Positions 29,474 to 37,516 of a stretch of 54,165 nucleotides of DNA are shown piece by piece. The notes under the pieces were generated by a model. That model was not told where the DNA came from. It worked only from the letters and a program-made list of their open reading frames with translations, and made no database searches. The stretch comes from Actinomycetes bacterium (lineage in GTDB: Bacteria > Actinomycetota > Actinomycetes > Actinomycetales > Dermatophilaceae), in the NCBI GenBank assembly GCA_029552065.1, contig JAKPEG010000085.1, forward strand, positions 1 to 54,165, in the 5' to 3' direction. The translations under genes and the position numbers were made by a program. Numbering within the stretch: the first letter of the stretch is position 1; each line of letters opens with the position of its first letter.

Positions 29474-29479
29474 AATCTA
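29474..29479 (-). promoter_or_regulatory. Leaderless promoter -10 (TAGATT) of the methyltransferase operon
   Basis: TAGATT on the minus strand ends six bases before the ATG of the methyltransferase, and a TG precedes it (extended -10, TGTAGATT). CTGAAG at 29497-29502 lies 17 bases upstream, a weak -35 (three of six matches to TTGACA). Transcription would begin at the A of the start codon; no ribosome-binding site is present. Confidence 0.55.
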
Positions 29480-29536
29480 CAGCTATCCAGGCATTCCTTC
29501 AGGGCGAGCTAACCGCATTGGCACAGGCTGGATGGC

Positions 29537-29542
29537 TAGCAT
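29537..29542 (+). promoter_or_regulatory. Leaderless promoter -10 (TAGCAT) of the FAD oxidoreductase gene
   Basis: TAGCAT ends six bases before the GTG at 29549, the same spacing as the divergent promoter on the other strand. No good -35 at 17 bases is visible, and there is no ribosome-binding site, which favours a leaderless transcript. The same hexamer occurs before menF. Confidence 0.5.
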
Positions 29543-29548
29543 GGCGGC

Positions 29549-31294
29549 GTGAAAGCTCGGGGCTCCACGGCGCAGGGAACGGCTTTCCTGCCAGCCGAAA
29601 ACCCTATCGCCCGGCTTCCCGCCGCCCGGCGCGTCCTGGTCATCGGTGGCGGCGTTGCGGGGCTGACCGCGGCTCACGAGTTGGCCGAGCGGGGCTTCGA
29701 GGTGACGGTCGTCGAACGGCGGGCATGGGGCGGTAAATCCCGAAGCATCCCGGTCCCGGGGTCCGCCGTCGCGGGGCGCTCGCCGCTGCCCGGAGAGCAC
29801 GGGTATCGCTTCGTGCCCGGCTTCTACCGGCATCTGCCGGACACGATGGCCCGCATTCCCTCCCTCGACGACGGGCGTTCGGTCTGGGACCACATGGTCG
29901 CCCAGAGTGGGGTCCGCTACGCCCGCATCGGCGGCCGTGAGGATCCGGTCGTGCTGTCCCACCGAGCCGGGGCGGTCGACAGGGGCTTCACCCGGCGCCA
30001 ACTACGGGCCTGGTCGCAGCAGATGCGCCATCTCGGGGTGGGTCGCTATCTGGGCTTCTGTCGCAGGTTCCTGGTGTTCGCCACGAGCAGCGACGAGCGC
30101 CGGTTCGGCGAGTGGGAACACACGACCTGGTGGGACTTCGTCAACGCCGAAGCACAGGGCCCGGAGTTCCAGAAGGTCCTCGTCGACGGAGTCTCCCAAC
30201 ACCTGGTCGCCGCTCGAGGCGACCTCGCCTCGACCCGCTCCATCGGCACGCTCGGCGAGGCCTATGTGTATGCCGCGCTGCGGCTGTCGACCACGGGCGA
30301 GAACGGCGTCGTGCTCGACGCGCCGAGCAGCGAGGCGTGGATCGACCCCTGGGTCGCCCATCTGGGGTCCCTCGGAGCGGTCTGCCTGCTCGGGGTGTCG
30401 GTCGACGCGATCGAGATCTCCGACGGCCGGGTGAGTGCGGTCACGGTGAGTGGCCCCGGCGCAGCGGCGCGCCGGATCGAGGCCGACTGGTTCGTCTGCG
30501 CCACAGCCGTGAGCGAGGCCCGGACGCTGCTCGACGACGATGTGCTCGCCGTCGACCCCTCGCTGGCCGGCCTTCGCGAGCTGCGGACGGAGTGGATGAA
30601 CGGCATACAGTTCTTCCTCACCCGACCGGTGCCCGTCATCAACGGCCCGGTGGACTACATCGACTCCCCGTGGGCGCTCGTCTCCGGCAGCCAGGCGCAG
30701 TGGTGGAAGCGGGACCTGGCGGCCTACGGCGACGGCACCGTCCGCGAAGTCCTCTCGGTCAACATCTCCAACTTCACCTCCCCAGGGGTGCTCTTCGGCA
30801 AGCCCGCGCGGGAGTGCTCGCCGCAGGAGATGGCCGCCGAGGTTCTCGCCCAGGTGCGCCAGGCCCTCGACGTTCCGGGGCGGCCCTCGATCATTCCCGA
30901 CGACATCGTCCACTCGTGGTTCCTCGACCCTGCGCTGCGCATGGACGGCGGAGTCATGGTCAACGACGAGCCACTGATCGTCAGCTACGCGGGATCGTGG
31001 AATGCACGGCCGACGGCGACCACCAAGGTCCCCAACCTCTTCCTCGCCGGAGACTACGTTCGGGACAACCTGTCGTGCGCGACGATGGAGAGCGCGAACC
31101 AGACCGGCCGGCTCGCCGCCAACGGCGTCCTCGAGGCATCGGGGGCAACGGCGGCCCCGGCGCGGATCTTCTCGCTCTACCAGCCCCCCGGCATAGGTAT
31201 GCTCAAGCGCCTGGATCGGGCGCGCTTCCGGCGCGGGCTCGCCCACATCCTGGACCGCCGCGATCGATCCGGGTCACCGGACGCGCCGGCTTAG
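29549..31294 (+). CDS. CrtI/amine-oxidase-like FAD-dependent oxidoreductase
   Basis: A 581-residue flavoprotein with the Rossmann FAD motif RVLVIGGGVAGLTAAHELAERG at about 29-50 (GGGVAG 33-38, ribose-binding Glu56). LPGEHGYRFVPGFYRHLPDTM is typical of a phytoene-desaturase/hydroxysqualene-dehydroxylase-like group. The C-terminal FAD motif is FLAGDYVRDNLSCATMESANQTG. These enzymes desaturate or remove hydroxyls from isoprenoids or polyenes, so it could dehydrogenate the prenyl group or an acyl chain in this cluster. The GTG at 29549 fits the leaderless promoter. The gene stands alone on the plus strand, and its 3' end overlaps the convergent P450 gene by 21 bases. The substrate is not deducible. 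Confidence 0.82.
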   Translation: MKARGSTAQGTAFLPAENPIARLPAARRVLVIGGGVAGLTAAHELAERGFEVTVVERRAWGGKSRSIPVPGSAVAGRSPLPGEHGYRFVPGFYRHLPDTMARIPSLDDGRSVWDHMVAQSGVRYARIGGREDPVVLSHRAGAVDRGFTRRQLRAWSQQMRHLGVGRYLGFCRRFLVFATSSDERRFGEWEHTTWWDFVNAEAQGPEFQKVLVDGVSQHLVAARGDLASTRSIGTLGEAYVYAALRLSTTGENGVVLDAPSSEAWIDPWVAHLGSLGAVCLLGVSVDAIEISDGRVSAVTVSGPGAAARRIEADWFVCATAVSEARTLLDDDVLAVDPSLAGLRELRTEWMNGIQFFLTRPVPVINGPVDYIDSPWALVSGSQAQWWKRDLAAYGDGTVREVLSVNISNFTSPGVLFGKPARECSPQEMAAEVLAQVRQALDVPGRPSIIPDDIVHSWFLDPALRMDGGVMVNDEPLIVSYAGSWNARPTATTKVPNLFLAGDYVRDNLSCATMESANQTGRLAANGVLEASGATAAPARIFSLYQPPGIGMLKRLDRARFRRGLAHILDRRDRSGSPDAPA

Positions 31295-32671
31295 GACCAT
31301 GTGCAGCCCCCCACGCGGCTGCAATGTGACCGCACCGAGCGGGGTGGGACGCCCGGCCGGACCGAGGTCGAGGCGGTAGCCCTGGCACAGCATCGTCAGC
31401 ACCACGACCATTTCGGTAGCCGCGAAGACGTTGCCGACGCATCCGCGCCGGCCACCCCCGAAGGGAATCCAGGCGTACCTGTGCCGACCGAGGTCGCCTG
31501 ATCCGACGAACCGGTTCGGGTCGAAGCCTTCGGGATTGGGCCAGCTGTCCCGGTGACGGTGGACGAGATACGGGGGCACAGCCACGGTGGTCCCGGACCG
31601 GATGGGTATTCCGTCGACGACGTCGTCGCGCAGGGTGTCCCGCTCGAGGGTCCAGAAAGGCGGATAGAGGCGCAGCACCTCGCTCACCACCGCCCGCGTC
31701 CACTCCAGAGCCGGCAGATCGTCCGCCGCGGGGGGGCGATCACCCAGGACCGCGTCGACTTCATCCTCCATCCGGCGTCGGACCGACGGGTGGGTCGACA
31801 GCAGAATCCAGGCCCAGTCGAGGGCCGTCGCGCTCGTCTCGTGCCCGGCCATGAGGAAGGTCACCAGCTCGTCGCGGATCTGGCGGTCGCCGATTCCGCC
31901 GCCGGAGGCTCCCCGGGCGTCGAGCAGCACACTCAACAGATCCGCACGCTGCGGCGGGCTGCCCGCCCGGATTCGCGCGCGGCGCTCACCGATGAGCCCG
32001 GCGATCACCGCGTCGATGGTCTCGACGGCCGCGCGCCACCGTCGATGACCGGGCGTCGTGCGCAGGCCGAGGCGGGGTGAGGCGATGAGCAGCGGATTGC
32101 GCATGCCGCGTACGGCGAACCCCTGCATGACGCCGACCGCCCTGGCGATCTCCCCCCCGGCCAGCCGCAGGTCGCTGCCGAAGAGGGTCGCTCCGGCCAG
32201 GTCGAGGGTGAGGCGGCTCATCTCCTCGGCGACGTCGACGACCGTCCCGTCGGGCAGCGTCTTCCACTGGGCGACGACATCGCCCACCCGCTCGACCATC
32301 ACGGGCACGAGGTCCATCACGCGTCGATGGTTGAACAGCGGTTGGACGAGCCGTCGCTGCGACTCCCACAGGGGACCGTTGCTCGTCACCAGGCCATCCC
32401 CGAGGAACGCCCGCATGGGCTCGTAGGTGATCCCCTTGACGTAGTTGTCCTGTCGCGACGCCAGCACGTGCTCGGCATGCTCGGGGCGTGCCAGGACGAC
32501 GAGGTCGTGCCCGGGGCGCAGCGGCACCCGGACGGCGTCGCCGTAGCGGGCATGCAGCCGGATCAGTTCGGCGAGCGGATCGCGCCCGAACCCCGCAAGC
32601 GTGCGCAGGGCGGCGCGGCCACGCGGTCCCGGGATGGGGCCGCCCGGGTCGCCGCCTCGGGTGCGGGTCAC
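31274..32671 (-). CDS. Cytochrome P450 (downstream copy of a tandem pair)
   Basis: A 465-residue P450. The I-helix oxygen motif is MAGHETSA, the K-helix ExxR is EVLR, and the heme loop is PFGGGRRGCVG with Cys411 as iron ligand. It is soluble (no N-terminal anchor). It closely resembles the adjacent upstream P450 (shared segments HAEHVL, LWESQRRLVQPLF, PPYLVHRH, HRYAWIPFGGGRRGC), so the pair arose by tandem duplication. The GTG at 32671 overlaps the stop of that gene (GTGA). Ferredoxin and reductase partners are not in the cluster. It is last in the ABC-P450-P450 operon. Confidence 0.9.
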   Translation of the reverse strand: MTRTRGGDPGGPIPGPRGRAALRTLAGFGRDPLAELIRLHARYGDAVRVPLRPGHDLVVLARPEHAEHVLASRQDNYVKGITYEPMRAFLGDGLVTSNGPLWESQRRLVQPLFNHRRVMDLVPVMVERVGDVVAQWKTLPDGTVVDVAEEMSRLTLDLAGATLFGSDLRLAGGEIARAVGVMQGFAVRGMRNPLLIASPRLGLRTTPGHRRWRAAVETIDAVIAGLIGERRARIRAGSPPQRADLLSVLLDARGASGGGIGDRQIRDELVTFLMAGHETSATALDWAWILLSTHPSVRRRMEDEVDAVLGDRPPAADDLPALEWTRAVVSEVLRLYPPFWTLERDTLRDDVVDGIPIRSGTTVAVPPYLVHRHRDSWPNPEGFDPNRFVGSGDLGRHRYAWIPFGGGRRGCVGNVFAATEMVVVLTMLCQGYRLDLGPAGRPTPLGAVTLQPRGGLHMVLSRRVR

Positions 32672-34062
32672 GAGGACCGATGATGCACGGTCATGAGCAG
32701 CGGCTGACGGGGACGCAGTGTCACGGTGACCTTGGGCCTGGGGTCGAAGCCCGGGACGAGGTCGAGACGATGGCGTTGGGAGATCATGACCAGCGCGATG
32801 ACCATCTCCATGAGTGCGAAGACGTTACCGATGCAGCCGCGCCGGCCTCCTCCGAAGGGGATCCAGGCATAGCGGTGTCGGCCGGCGGCCCGCGCGCCGA
32901 TGAACCGCTCAGGATCGAATCCTTCCGGGTTCTCCCACACGTCCGGATGACGGTGGACCAGGTAGGGGGGAACGGCCACCGTGCTGCCCTTGCGGACGGG
33001 TATGCCGCAGACGTCGTCGGGGACGACGCAGTCGCGTTCGATCGTCCACACCGGCGGGTAGAGCCGCATCGACTCGGACAACACGGCCTTGGTCCACGGC
33101 AGTGACTCGACATCCGCGGCGCCCGGCGTGCGGCCGGACAGCACCGCGTCGACCTCGGCCTCCAGTCGCTCACGGACCGACGGAGCGGTCGAGAGCAGGT
33201 AGAGCGTCCAGGTGAGGGCCATGGCGCTGGTCTCGTGACCTGCCATGAAGAAGGTGATGATCTCGTCGCGGATCTGGCGCCGTTCGATGCCCTGACCCTG
33301 CTCGTCCCGGGCACCGACGAGGGCATCGAGCAGGTCGTGGGGAGCCGCGGCCGAGGACGGGGCCGCCATCCGCTCGGCAATCGTCGCGTCGATGAGCTCC
33401 TCCAGGGTCCGCATCGACCGAGTCCACCGCCGCAGGCCGGGGGTCATTCGTGCCGCGGCGCGTGGCGAAACCCAGGTCAGAGGGTTCTTGACGATGCTGC
33501 TCGCCGCGTCCTGGAGCACCCCGACGGCCTCGCTCGCTCGACGCGCTTCCCCCGTGAGGTCGGCACCCAGCAAGGTCCGCCCGACGATGTCCAGGGTGAG
33601 CCCGCTCATTGCCTCGCCGACGTCGATGACCGTGCCCTCGGCCTGTGTCGCCCACTGTTCGACCATCCGCGTGGTCGCCGCGATCATGTGCGGGGCCAGC
33701 GCCGTCACCCGACGGTGGGAGAACAACGGCTGGATGAGGCGACGCTGACGCTCCCACAGTTCGCCATCGCTCGTGATGAGCCCGAGGCCGATCCACTCCT
33801 GCAGCGGCCGGTAGGTGAACGCCGTCTCGTAGTGATCGTTGTGGGACACGAGCACGTGCTCGGCGTGGGCCGGATGGCTCAGCACGAGGAAGGCACGGCT
33901 GCGGGACAGCGGCACCGAGACGGCGCCGCCGTATCGCTGCGCAACGACTTGCATGGACGAGATCGGGTCCGTGACCGCCTGATAGAGCAGACGGGGGATA
34001 TCGGCCGCGCGGGGGCTGCCACAGAGCGCAGTCCCACCCTTCTCGGTCGTCGCGGTGCTCAT
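32668..34062 (-). CDS. Cytochrome P450 (upstream copy of a tandem pair)
   Basis: A 464-residue P450 with MAGHETSA in the I helix, ESMR as ExxR, and PFGGGRRGCIG with Cys410 as heme ligand. The ATG at 34062 is preceded by AGGAGG at good spacing. The permease gene ends only 20 bases upstream, so the P450s are co-transcribed with the exporter. Paralogous to 31274-32671 but clearly diverged, suggesting different positions or substrates are oxidised. It contains a rare ATA isoleucine codon in the CGIPVRK segment, inside a GGCATAC word. Confidence 0.9.
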   Translation of the reverse strand: MSTATTEKGGTALCGSPRAADIPRLLYQAVTDPISSMQVVAQRYGGAVSVPLSRSRAFLVLSHPAHAEHVLVSHNDHYETAFTYRPLQEWIGLGLITSDGELWERQRRLIQPLFSHRRVTALAPHMIAATTRMVEQWATQAEGTVIDVGEAMSGLTLDIVGRTLLGADLTGEARRASEAVGVLQDAASSIVKNPLTWVSPRAAARMTPGLRRWTRSMRTLEELIDATIAERMAAPSSAAAPHDLLDALVGARDEQGQGIERRQIRDEIITFFMAGHETSAMALTWTLYLLSTAPSVRERLEAEVDAVLSGRTPGAADVESLPWTKAVLSESMRLYPPVWTIERDCVVPDDVCGIPVRKGSTVAVPPYLVHRHPDVWENPEGFDPERFIGARAAGRHRYAWIPFGGGRRGCIGNVFALMEMVIALVMISQRHRLDLVPGFDPRPKVTVTLRPRQPLLMTVHHRSS

Positions 34063-34082
34063 CTGGCCTCCTGTGCGCCGTC

Positions 34083-36608
34083 CTATTCGTAGCCGATCGC
34101 TTCGACGACCGGGAGCCTCGCCGCCGCACGCGCGGGCGGGAGTGCACCCGCCAAGGCGATGGCCACGGCTCCGATGGCCATGGCCGCCGCCGCCCAGGGC
34201 AGCGCCAGCGGCACGCTCAGGGCGGCCACCCGCCCCAGCGCCAGGGTGGCGACGTACTGGAGCGACATTCCGACGACGACACCGACGATCCCCCCGACGA
34301 TACTCACGCCGAGCGCCTCGGCCATGACGAGGCGACGGACCACCCGTCGGTTGGCGCCGAGGGCGCGTAGGATGCCGAACTCCCGTCGCCGCTCGGCGAC
34401 AGTCATCATCAACGTGTTGAGCAGGGCGAGCCCGGCCACGCACGCGACGATCCACTGCAAGGCGGCGGCGAGAGCTCCGACCTGCTGGACCGCGGACTCG
34501 GTCGCGGCCACCGACTCGGCGCCGGTGACGACATAGACCGGCAGCGCAGCGGCGGCGGCGAGGCGCCCGAGAGCGGACCCGACGGCCGCTCGGTCCGCGT
34601 TCGGCGCACACTGGACCTCGAGGAAGGTCGCACCCGGGCGATGGAACCACTCGCCGAGCCGGTCGAGGGAGATGGCGACCAGTCCGGCGTCGACGGACAC
34701 GTAGTCGACGACGTCGGCCACCCGTAGCCGCTGGTCGCCGGCCGGGGTGGGCAGGGTGAGGGTGTCGCCGACCGCGACATCGTGGTCGCGGGCGAACAGC
34801 CGCGAGACGACGGCACCGGTGCCGGCCAGCACCTCGGCCCGCGCGCCTTCCGAGGCGAAGCGGTATGCCGTGGAGTTACTCTCCCCGGAGATCCCTTGGA
34901 CGAGGGCCCGGCCGTCGGGGAAGTTGGCGTAGGCGAACTGGCCGGCGGTCACCCGGGCCACCCCCGGGACGGCGCGTACCTGCTCGGCCAGGCCCTCGGG
35001 GAGGATCGGTCGGACCGGCAGTTCGTCCTTGGTCGCGCCCTGGACGATGAAGTCGGTCTGCTTCAGCGTGGACACTGCCTCGCTCGCTGCCGTGACCATG
35101 TTCTGCGAGGCCCCGGTGATGGCGACGCCGATCGCGACCGCCAGCCACACGGTGGTCGTGGTCGCCCAGATGCGCCGCGGCGAGCGCTGCACCGACGCCG
35201 CAGCCAGCGGGCCTGCCGGGCGCACTCGGCGGCTCACGGCCGCGACCGCCCGCGTGAGTGGGCCGGTGGCCGCCAGGCTGACGAGGATGGCGCCGACGAG
35301 GAAGAGGGGGCTGGCCGCCATGGCGCGCGTATCGTCGAACCTCACCGCGGCGACCACGCCGGCCACCCCGAGCAGGCCGCCTGCGACGAGGAGCGCCGCC
35401 GTGTGCCGCACGCGCGCCTGCTCGGACCCCGCGGCGACACCGGTGCCGACCCCTTCCGGGCGCATCGCCTCGACGGGGGCAACCCCCGCTGCCCGGTGGG
35501 CCGCCAGCCACGAGGCGGCCACGGTCGCGGCGACGCAGGCGGCGATGGCGGAAGGCACCGCGAAGGAAGGCAGGACGAACTCGACATGGGCATCGACATT
35601 GGCCGTGAGGACCGTCGGCAGCCGCGACACGGTCGCGGCGGCGAGAGCCACCCCGACCAGCGATCCACCGGCGGCCGCAAGCAGGCCGATGATCAGGGCC
35701 TCGGCGAGGAAGTCGCGAAGGATCAGGCCCTTGCGGGCGCCGAGGGCCCGCAGTGAGGCGATCTCGGGCCGGCGCTCGCTGGCCGCCATGTTCATCGTGT
35801 TGAAGACGAGGAAACCGGCGACTGCGAGGGCCATGAACGCCACGAGCAGGGTGACGTTCTGGGCCATCGCGGTCGACCCGTTCGCGACCGAGGCGCGATA
35901 GGCGGGCACGGCGGCATAGGCACGCCCCCCGAGGCTGTCGGTGAGCCGCTGGCGCAGCCCGGCCACGTCGGTGCCGGGGGCGGCGACGACGAGCACGGAG
36001 TCGAGCTGGCCGGGACGTCCGGTGAGTTCCTGAGCAACGGACAGCGGCGCGACGGCGATCCGTCCGGAGTTGAGCGAGGAGGCGCTCGCGCCGGAGAGCA
36101 CGCCGGCGATGGGGACGGGGGTCACCGCCCCCGTCATGGCGGTCACGACGGTCATCGACCCCTGGACCACCCCGGTGACGCCCGGACCCACCCACAACCC
36201 AGGCGTGTCGGCGCTCGAGCGCGGCACGGCGTCGATGGCGTCCCGAAGCGAACTGCTCAACTCTCGGGCGCTGTCGTCGCTGCCGAAGAGCAAGATGCGT
36301 TGCCCCTCGACGACGATCGGGGCCTGGACCAGCGGCACGGCGGCAGCCACGCCCGGCACCGCACGGATCGTCGGCACGAGTGCCTGGTCGAGGCCACCGT
36401 CGGTGACCCCACTCACCTCCAGCGAGGCGTTGCCGGCGATCTGTTCGGCGAGTCTGGAGACCGAACCACCGACGGATCCGTACGTGCCCAGGACCGCCAC
36501 GATGAGCGCGGCCGACCAGGCAACCACCCCGAGGGAGAGAAGGGTGCGGATCGGATGCCTGACGAGATAGCGGACGTTGAGCAGGCGCAGGCGCGAGAGC
36601 CACGTCAT
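34083..36608 (-). CDS. ABC transporter permease with two FtsX domains (MacB type)
   Basis: An 841-residue permease. It has an N-terminal helix (LLSLGVVAWSAALIVAVLG), a large extracytoplasmic domain (~50-260), then two FtsX units, marked by TMNMAASERRPEIASLRALGA and LMMTVAERRREFGILRALGA. About eight to ten helices are expected. I chose the ATG at 36608 (GGGAG nine bases upstream); a TTG at 36617 is in frame and overlaps the ATPase stop. With the ATPase it should export the cluster product or a related lipid-like compound; MacB-type systems also move peptides, so this is inference from context. Confidence 0.85.
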   Translation of the reverse strand: MTWLSRLRLLNVRYLVRHPIRTLLSLGVVAWSAALIVAVLGTYGSVGGSVSRLAEQIAGNASLEVSGVTDGGLDQALVPTIRAVPGVAAAVPLVQAPIVVEGQRILLFGSDDSARELSSSLRDAIDAVPRSSADTPGLWVGPGVTGVVQGSMTVVTAMTGAVTPVPIAGVLSGASASSLNSGRIAVAPLSVAQELTGRPGQLDSVLVVAAPGTDVAGLRQRLTDSLGGRAYAAVPAYRASVANGSTAMAQNVTLLVAFMALAVAGFLVFNTMNMAASERRPEIASLRALGARKGLILRDFLAEALIIGLLAAAGGSLVGVALAAATVSRLPTVLTANVDAHVEFVLPSFAVPSAIAACVAATVAASWLAAHRAAGVAPVEAMRPEGVGTGVAAGSEQARVRHTAALLVAGGLLGVAGVVAAVRFDDTRAMAASPLFLVGAILVSLAATGPLTRAVAAVSRRVRPAGPLAAASVQRSPRRIWATTTTVWLAVAIGVAITGASQNMVTAASEAVSTLKQTDFIVQGATKDELPVRPILPEGLAEQVRAVPGVARVTAGQFAYANFPDGRALVQGISGESNSTAYRFASEGARAEVLAGTGAVVSRLFARDHDVAVGDTLTLPTPAGDQRLRVADVVDYVSVDAGLVAISLDRLGEWFHRPGATFLEVQCAPNADRAAVGSALGRLAAAAALPVYVVTGAESVAATESAVQQVGALAAALQWIVACVAGLALLNTLMMTVAERRREFGILRALGANRRVVRRLVMAEALGVSIVGGIVGVVVGMSLQYVATLALGRVAALSVPLALPWAAAAMAIGAVAIALAGALPPARAAARLPVVEAIGYE

Positions 36609-36613
36609 CGGCG

Positions 36614-37390
36614 TCAACTCCCGCTGCGAACGGGTCCCCCGGTGGCGACCGGGTCGGTCGCCGCAGGCACCGCTTCGCCGGCGAAGACGGGCAGCACCTC
36701 GGCCGGCGGTCCGTCCGCACGCATCCGCCCGTCGACGAGCAGGAGGGTGCGGTCGGTGCAGCGAGCGGCGTCCAGGCTATGGGTCACCATGACGACCGAC
36801 TGCCGTGCGCCCTCGTCGTGGGCGATCCCGGTGAGCAGGTCGAGGATCTGGCGGCCGGTGTCGGAGTCGACGTTGCCGGTGGGCTCGTCGGCGAGGATGA
36901 CGCCCGGGTCCATGATGAGCGAACGGGCGATCGCCACCCGCTGCATCTGCCCACCCGACAACTCGCCGGGACGATGCTCCGCCCGGTCCGCCAGGCCCAC
37001 GCGCTCGAGCAGTTCCACGGCGCGAGGCTTGACCGAGGCGAGAGATGCGCCGTCCAGCAGCCTGGGCACGGCGACGTTCTCCCACGCGGACAACATCGGC
37101 AGGAGATTGAAGAACTGGAAGACGAAGCCGACTGTTCGCCTCCGGATGTCGGACAGTCCGTCATCATCGAGTGCCGCCAGGTCCTGGCCGGCGAGCAGGA
37201 CCTGTCCTGAGGTCGGCGTGTCCAGCCCGCCCATGAGGTGCAGCATCGTGCTCTTGCCGGCCCCACTGGGGCCGATGACGGAGACGAACTCGCGCTCGGG
37301 GATCACGAGGGAGACATCGTCGAGAGCTCTGACGGTCTGCTGTCCGAGGAGGTACTCACGCGTGACGCTACGGAACTCCAGCTGAGCCAT
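36614..37390 (-). CDS. ABC transporter ATP-binding protein (MacB/LolD type)
   Basis: A 258-residue ATPase. Walker A GPSGAGKST is at 40-48, the Q-loop Gln at 92, the signature LSGGQMQR at 144-151, Walker B VILADEPT just after, and the H-loop THS near the end. The C-terminal ~40 residues are a Pro/Ala/Gly-rich addition. The ATG at 37390 has GAGGGG six bases upstream. It is the first gene of the four-gene minus operon and feeds the adjacent FtsX permease. Confidence 0.9.
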   Translation of the reverse strand: MAQLEFRSVTREYLLGQQTVRALDDVSLVIPEREFVSVIGPSGAGKSTMLHLMGGLDTPTSGQVLLAGQDLAALDDDGLSDIRRRTVGFVFQFFNLLPMLSAWENVAVPRLLDGASLASVKPRAVELLERVGLADRAEHRPGELSGGQMQRVAIARSLIMDPGVILADEPTGNVDSDTGRQILDLLTGIAHDEGARQSVVMVTHSLDAARCTDRTLLLVDGRMRADGPPAEVLPVFAGEAVPAATDPVATGGPVRSGS

Positions 37391-37474
37391 ACGCCGCCCC
37401 TCTGTCGATCACGGCCGGCCCGGGCAGGAGCGGCGCGAGAGAACCTGTCGGTGATTTGTGCTGGTTCGCCCGAG

Positions 37475-37480
37475 GCTATA
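37475..37480 (-). promoter_or_regulatory. Putative -10 (TATAGC) for the ABC-P450 operon
   Basis: On the minus strand GGTATAGCC is the only AT-rich stretch in the 126-base gap between the ATPase gene and menG. The leader would be about 80 bases. A -35 match is absent. The menG gene ends at 37517, so the promoter sits right at the cluster edge. Confidence 0.3.
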
Positions 37481-37516
37481 CCAGGACGGCACGGCCCACC
37501 CGTCGAGAGCACCCCC

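Larger units (their letters stand above)
20901..37390. other. Candidate biosynthetic gene cluster: prenyltransferase plus KSalpha/KSbeta-type polyketide core with tailoring and export genes
   Basis: Fourteen genes in four transcription blocks: prenyltransferase, ACP, KSalpha, KSbeta, aryl-CoA ligase (plus strand); methyltransferase, flavin monooxygenase, SDR (minus); FAD oxidoreductase (plus); ABC ATPase, permease, P450, P450 (minus). It is bounded by respiratory and menaquinone genes on both sides. I see no integrase, transposase or tRNA at either edge, and no ketoreductase, aromatase, cyclase, dedicated acyltransferase or regulator. A malonyl-ACP supply from the host FabD is assumed. The cluster assignment is inference from gene content and tight packing. 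Confidence 0.75.

Noticed and set aside
20901..31294. Carotenoid cluster, suggested by CrtI-like and prenyltransferase genes
   Set aside because: No phytoene synthase or lycopene cyclase; the ACP, ketosynthase pair and aryl-CoA ligase point to a polyketide.
20901..37390. Integrative element or genomic island with mobility genes
   Set aside because: No integrase, transposase, att-like repeat or tRNA was seen at either edge.
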